Source of the DNA: Actinomycetes bacterium
Lineage (GTDB): Bacteria > Actinomycetota > Actinomycetes > Actinomycetales > Actinomycetaceae
Reading direction: 5' to 3'
Length of the DNA: 5,632 bases
NCBI GenBank assembly: GCA_023420745.1
Contig: JAEZVQ010000129.1
Coordinates: 1-5,632, forward strand
Shown here: piece after piece, positions 4,476-5,632 of the stretch
Numbering within the stretch: position 1 is the first letter of the stretch
How the letters are laid out: each line of letters starts with the position of its first letter
Notes under the pieces: model-generated
The model's input: the letters and a program-made list of their open reading frames with translations, nothing else
Database searches by the model: none
Told to the model about the DNA's origin: nothing
Translations under genes and position numbers: made by a program

Positions 4476-5632
4476 TTATCGGATTTCAATCGACGAGACT
4501 TTGATGCGGTACATCCCTTCATCGTCGACGGGGAGGGTGACGAAATCGAGGGTCACTGTCGTTCCCTCGGCGGGTGAGGACGGTTTGAGACTCGTCGTCT
4601 CGCTGAGTTCGCTCGAGGTGAGTACCGCACTGCCAAATGGATCGGAACCGTCGTTGACGCGCAGGTCGACCTGCCCCTGCGTTACCGGACCGTGCAAGAT
4701 AACCTCGTTAACGGTTCCCGCAGCAGCGAGGTGGACGACGAGGCGAACCGTATTCCCCTGACCGAGGTCGGCAGAGGAGAAGTAGCGTGATTGCCAGACG
4801 GTCGAGGCATCACCGTCAGTCAAAGCCGACACGAGTTCCGGGTGGTCGCCACCATCATTGTCATAGGAGATGACGTCAATGCTCGCAATTGCTGGAGCAG
4901 CGGCCGGCTGGCTATCGGCACTGTCGCTCGGCTCGGTGGTCGCCGTGATCGTTGCCGCGTGTTCGGCACTTCTAACAGCGAGGGAATGACGCACGCTGAG
5001 GAGCGTGCCTCCCATCGTTATCGTCGCTACGATCGCCACCACAGCCACGCAGAGACCAATGAGGGCGAGCGTCGGTTTTGTTGGATCAATTCGCCCACCG
5101 GAGTTGAGTACTTCGATGGTCGACCGCGCCGACTGAAGCGAATTCGATAGCGCAGTCGTCCCCGACGACAGCCGTATAACCGGGTTTCCTCCGCGAGTAA
5201 ACACCATACGATCAGGCTGTGATACGCGAGATCGAGACAATGGTCGCGGCTGGTTCGCTGAGCGCAGGCGAGGGGCGCGCCTCAAACGACCAGAGGTTGA
5301 GCTCGCCTGGACACGTGAACGCCCACTTTCCCGTTCGCTCGGATCCGGCAGCGGGGTATTGAGATCCCCACCGTGTTCGAACAGCCATGTCCAGTCGCTG
5401 TGGTTTTCGACCTCAGTTTCTGTGGGAAGTGGCGGGAGTGGTTCGTCATCGACCGTCATCGCTTCGCCGCTGCCCTCCGCACCGGCACCGGTGAGGCGCG
5501 ATGTCATTTTCGCAAAACCGGCACGTATCGACGCGGCGGCGCTGGCGGTACCACTGGCAACCGCTGCACTCCATGCGGAGGTTTTTGCCTGAACGGTGGC
5601 GAGCGCCGCTTTCCAGTATTCGCCAATAGTAC
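4476..5632 (-). CDS. Membrane protein, MurJ/pseudokinase-associated C-terminal region (partial)
   Basis: The minus-strand frame ending at 4476 stays open past its first ATG (5507) to the right edge, giving at least 384 residues, and no ribosome binding site precedes that ATG, so I read it as the C-terminal part of a longer protein. From the edge inward it shows an Ala/Lys-rich stretch (about 1-41), an acidic Pro-rich part, then a Ser/Arg-rich, probably disordered cytoplasmic linker. One transmembrane helix follows at about 186-213, then a Thr/Ser/Ala-rich spacer, and from about 248 a beta-rich extracellular domain of galactose-binding/discoidin type with ALTDGDASTVWQSRYF and a final MYRIKVSSIEIR. 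That tail strongly resembles the last domain of actinobacterial MurJ-pseudokinase proteins such as mycobacterial MviN, encoded just before trxB. No MurJ or kinase segment lies inside the window. A role in regulating lipid II export or cell-wall synthesis is inference. The alternative is a separate protein starting at 5507. Confidence 0.72.
   Translation of the reverse strand, partial: TIGEYWKAALATVQAKTSAWSAAVASGTASAAASIRAGFAKMTSRLTGAGAEGSGEAMTVDDEPLPPLPTETEVENHSDWTWLFEHGGDLNTPLPDPSERESGRSRVQASSTSGRLRRAPRLRSANQPRPLSRSRVSQPDRMVFTRGGNPVIRLSSGTTALSNSLQSARSTIEVLNSGGRIDPTKPTLALIGLCVAVVAIVATITMGGTLLSVRHSLAVRSAEHAATITATTEPSDSADSQPAAAPAIASIDVISYDNDGGDHPELVSALTDGDASTVWQSRYFSSADLGQGNTVRLVVHLAAAGTVNEVILHGPVTQGQVDLRVNDGSDPFGSAVLTSSELSETTSLKPSSPAEGTTVTLDFVTLPVDDEGMYRIKVSSIEIR

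Noticed and set aside
5312..5319. CACGTGAA inside the membrane-protein gene as a parS-like site
   Set aside because: The left arm and the last bases of the right arm do not match the consensus, so it is too degenerate to call.
5447..5632. Cys-rich frame on the minus strand with CxxC pairs resembling a zinc ribbon
   Set aside because: It is a shadow of the membrane-protein gene in another frame, has no ribosome binding site, and its composition is explained by the GC-rich Ala/Gly codons of the real frame.

Overview
The window looks like the chromosome of an actinobacterium of moderate GC content, from the conserved block around the replication origin. Three kinds of evidence point there. There are three perfect copies of the chromosomal centromere site parS (TGTTTCACGTGAAACA). 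A trxB-trxA pair follows a membrane protein whose extracellular tail resembles the C-terminal domain of actinobacterial MurJ/pseudokinase proteins. The membrane protein, trxB, trxA order is the one known on the trx side of parA-parB in mycobacteria and relatives. An Actinomycetaceae-like or other low-to-medium GC actinobacterium is my best guess, but the genus cannot be fixed from sequence alone.

Layout, left to right: positions 1-578 hold no convincing gene and carry parS sites 1 and 2. All recognisable genes lie on the minus strand, so they are read from right to left. In transcription order they are: a membrane protein cut by the right edge (5632 down to 4476); thioredoxin reductase trxB (4446-3505); thioredoxin trxA (3496-3170); a 236-bp gap with a nested dyad; a fold-type I PLP-dependent aminotransferase (2933-1614); parS site 3, five bases after its stop; and a D-alanine--D-alanine ligase-family ATP-grasp enzyme (1550-579). 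By synteny parB, and then parA, should lie just left of the window on the plus strand, converging on the ligase gene. No part of parB can be identified here.

Functionally, TrxB and TrxA should form an NADPH-to-disulfide reducing couple. The ligase acts in, or derives from, peptidoglycan precursor synthesis, and the aminotransferase is an amino-acid transaminase of unassigned substrate. The membrane protein probably belongs to the MurJ-associated cell-envelope machinery. The parS sites make the left part a ParB loading zone for chromosome segregation.

The main oddities are a thioredoxin with the active site CTYC instead of CGPC, and a ligase with a rare Glu-to-Asp change at a metal-ligand position plus a Lys-to-Arg change. 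The membrane-protein reading frame has its first ATG at 5507 but stays open to the window edge. I see no mobile element, CRISPR array, RNA gene or clearly new multi-gene system.
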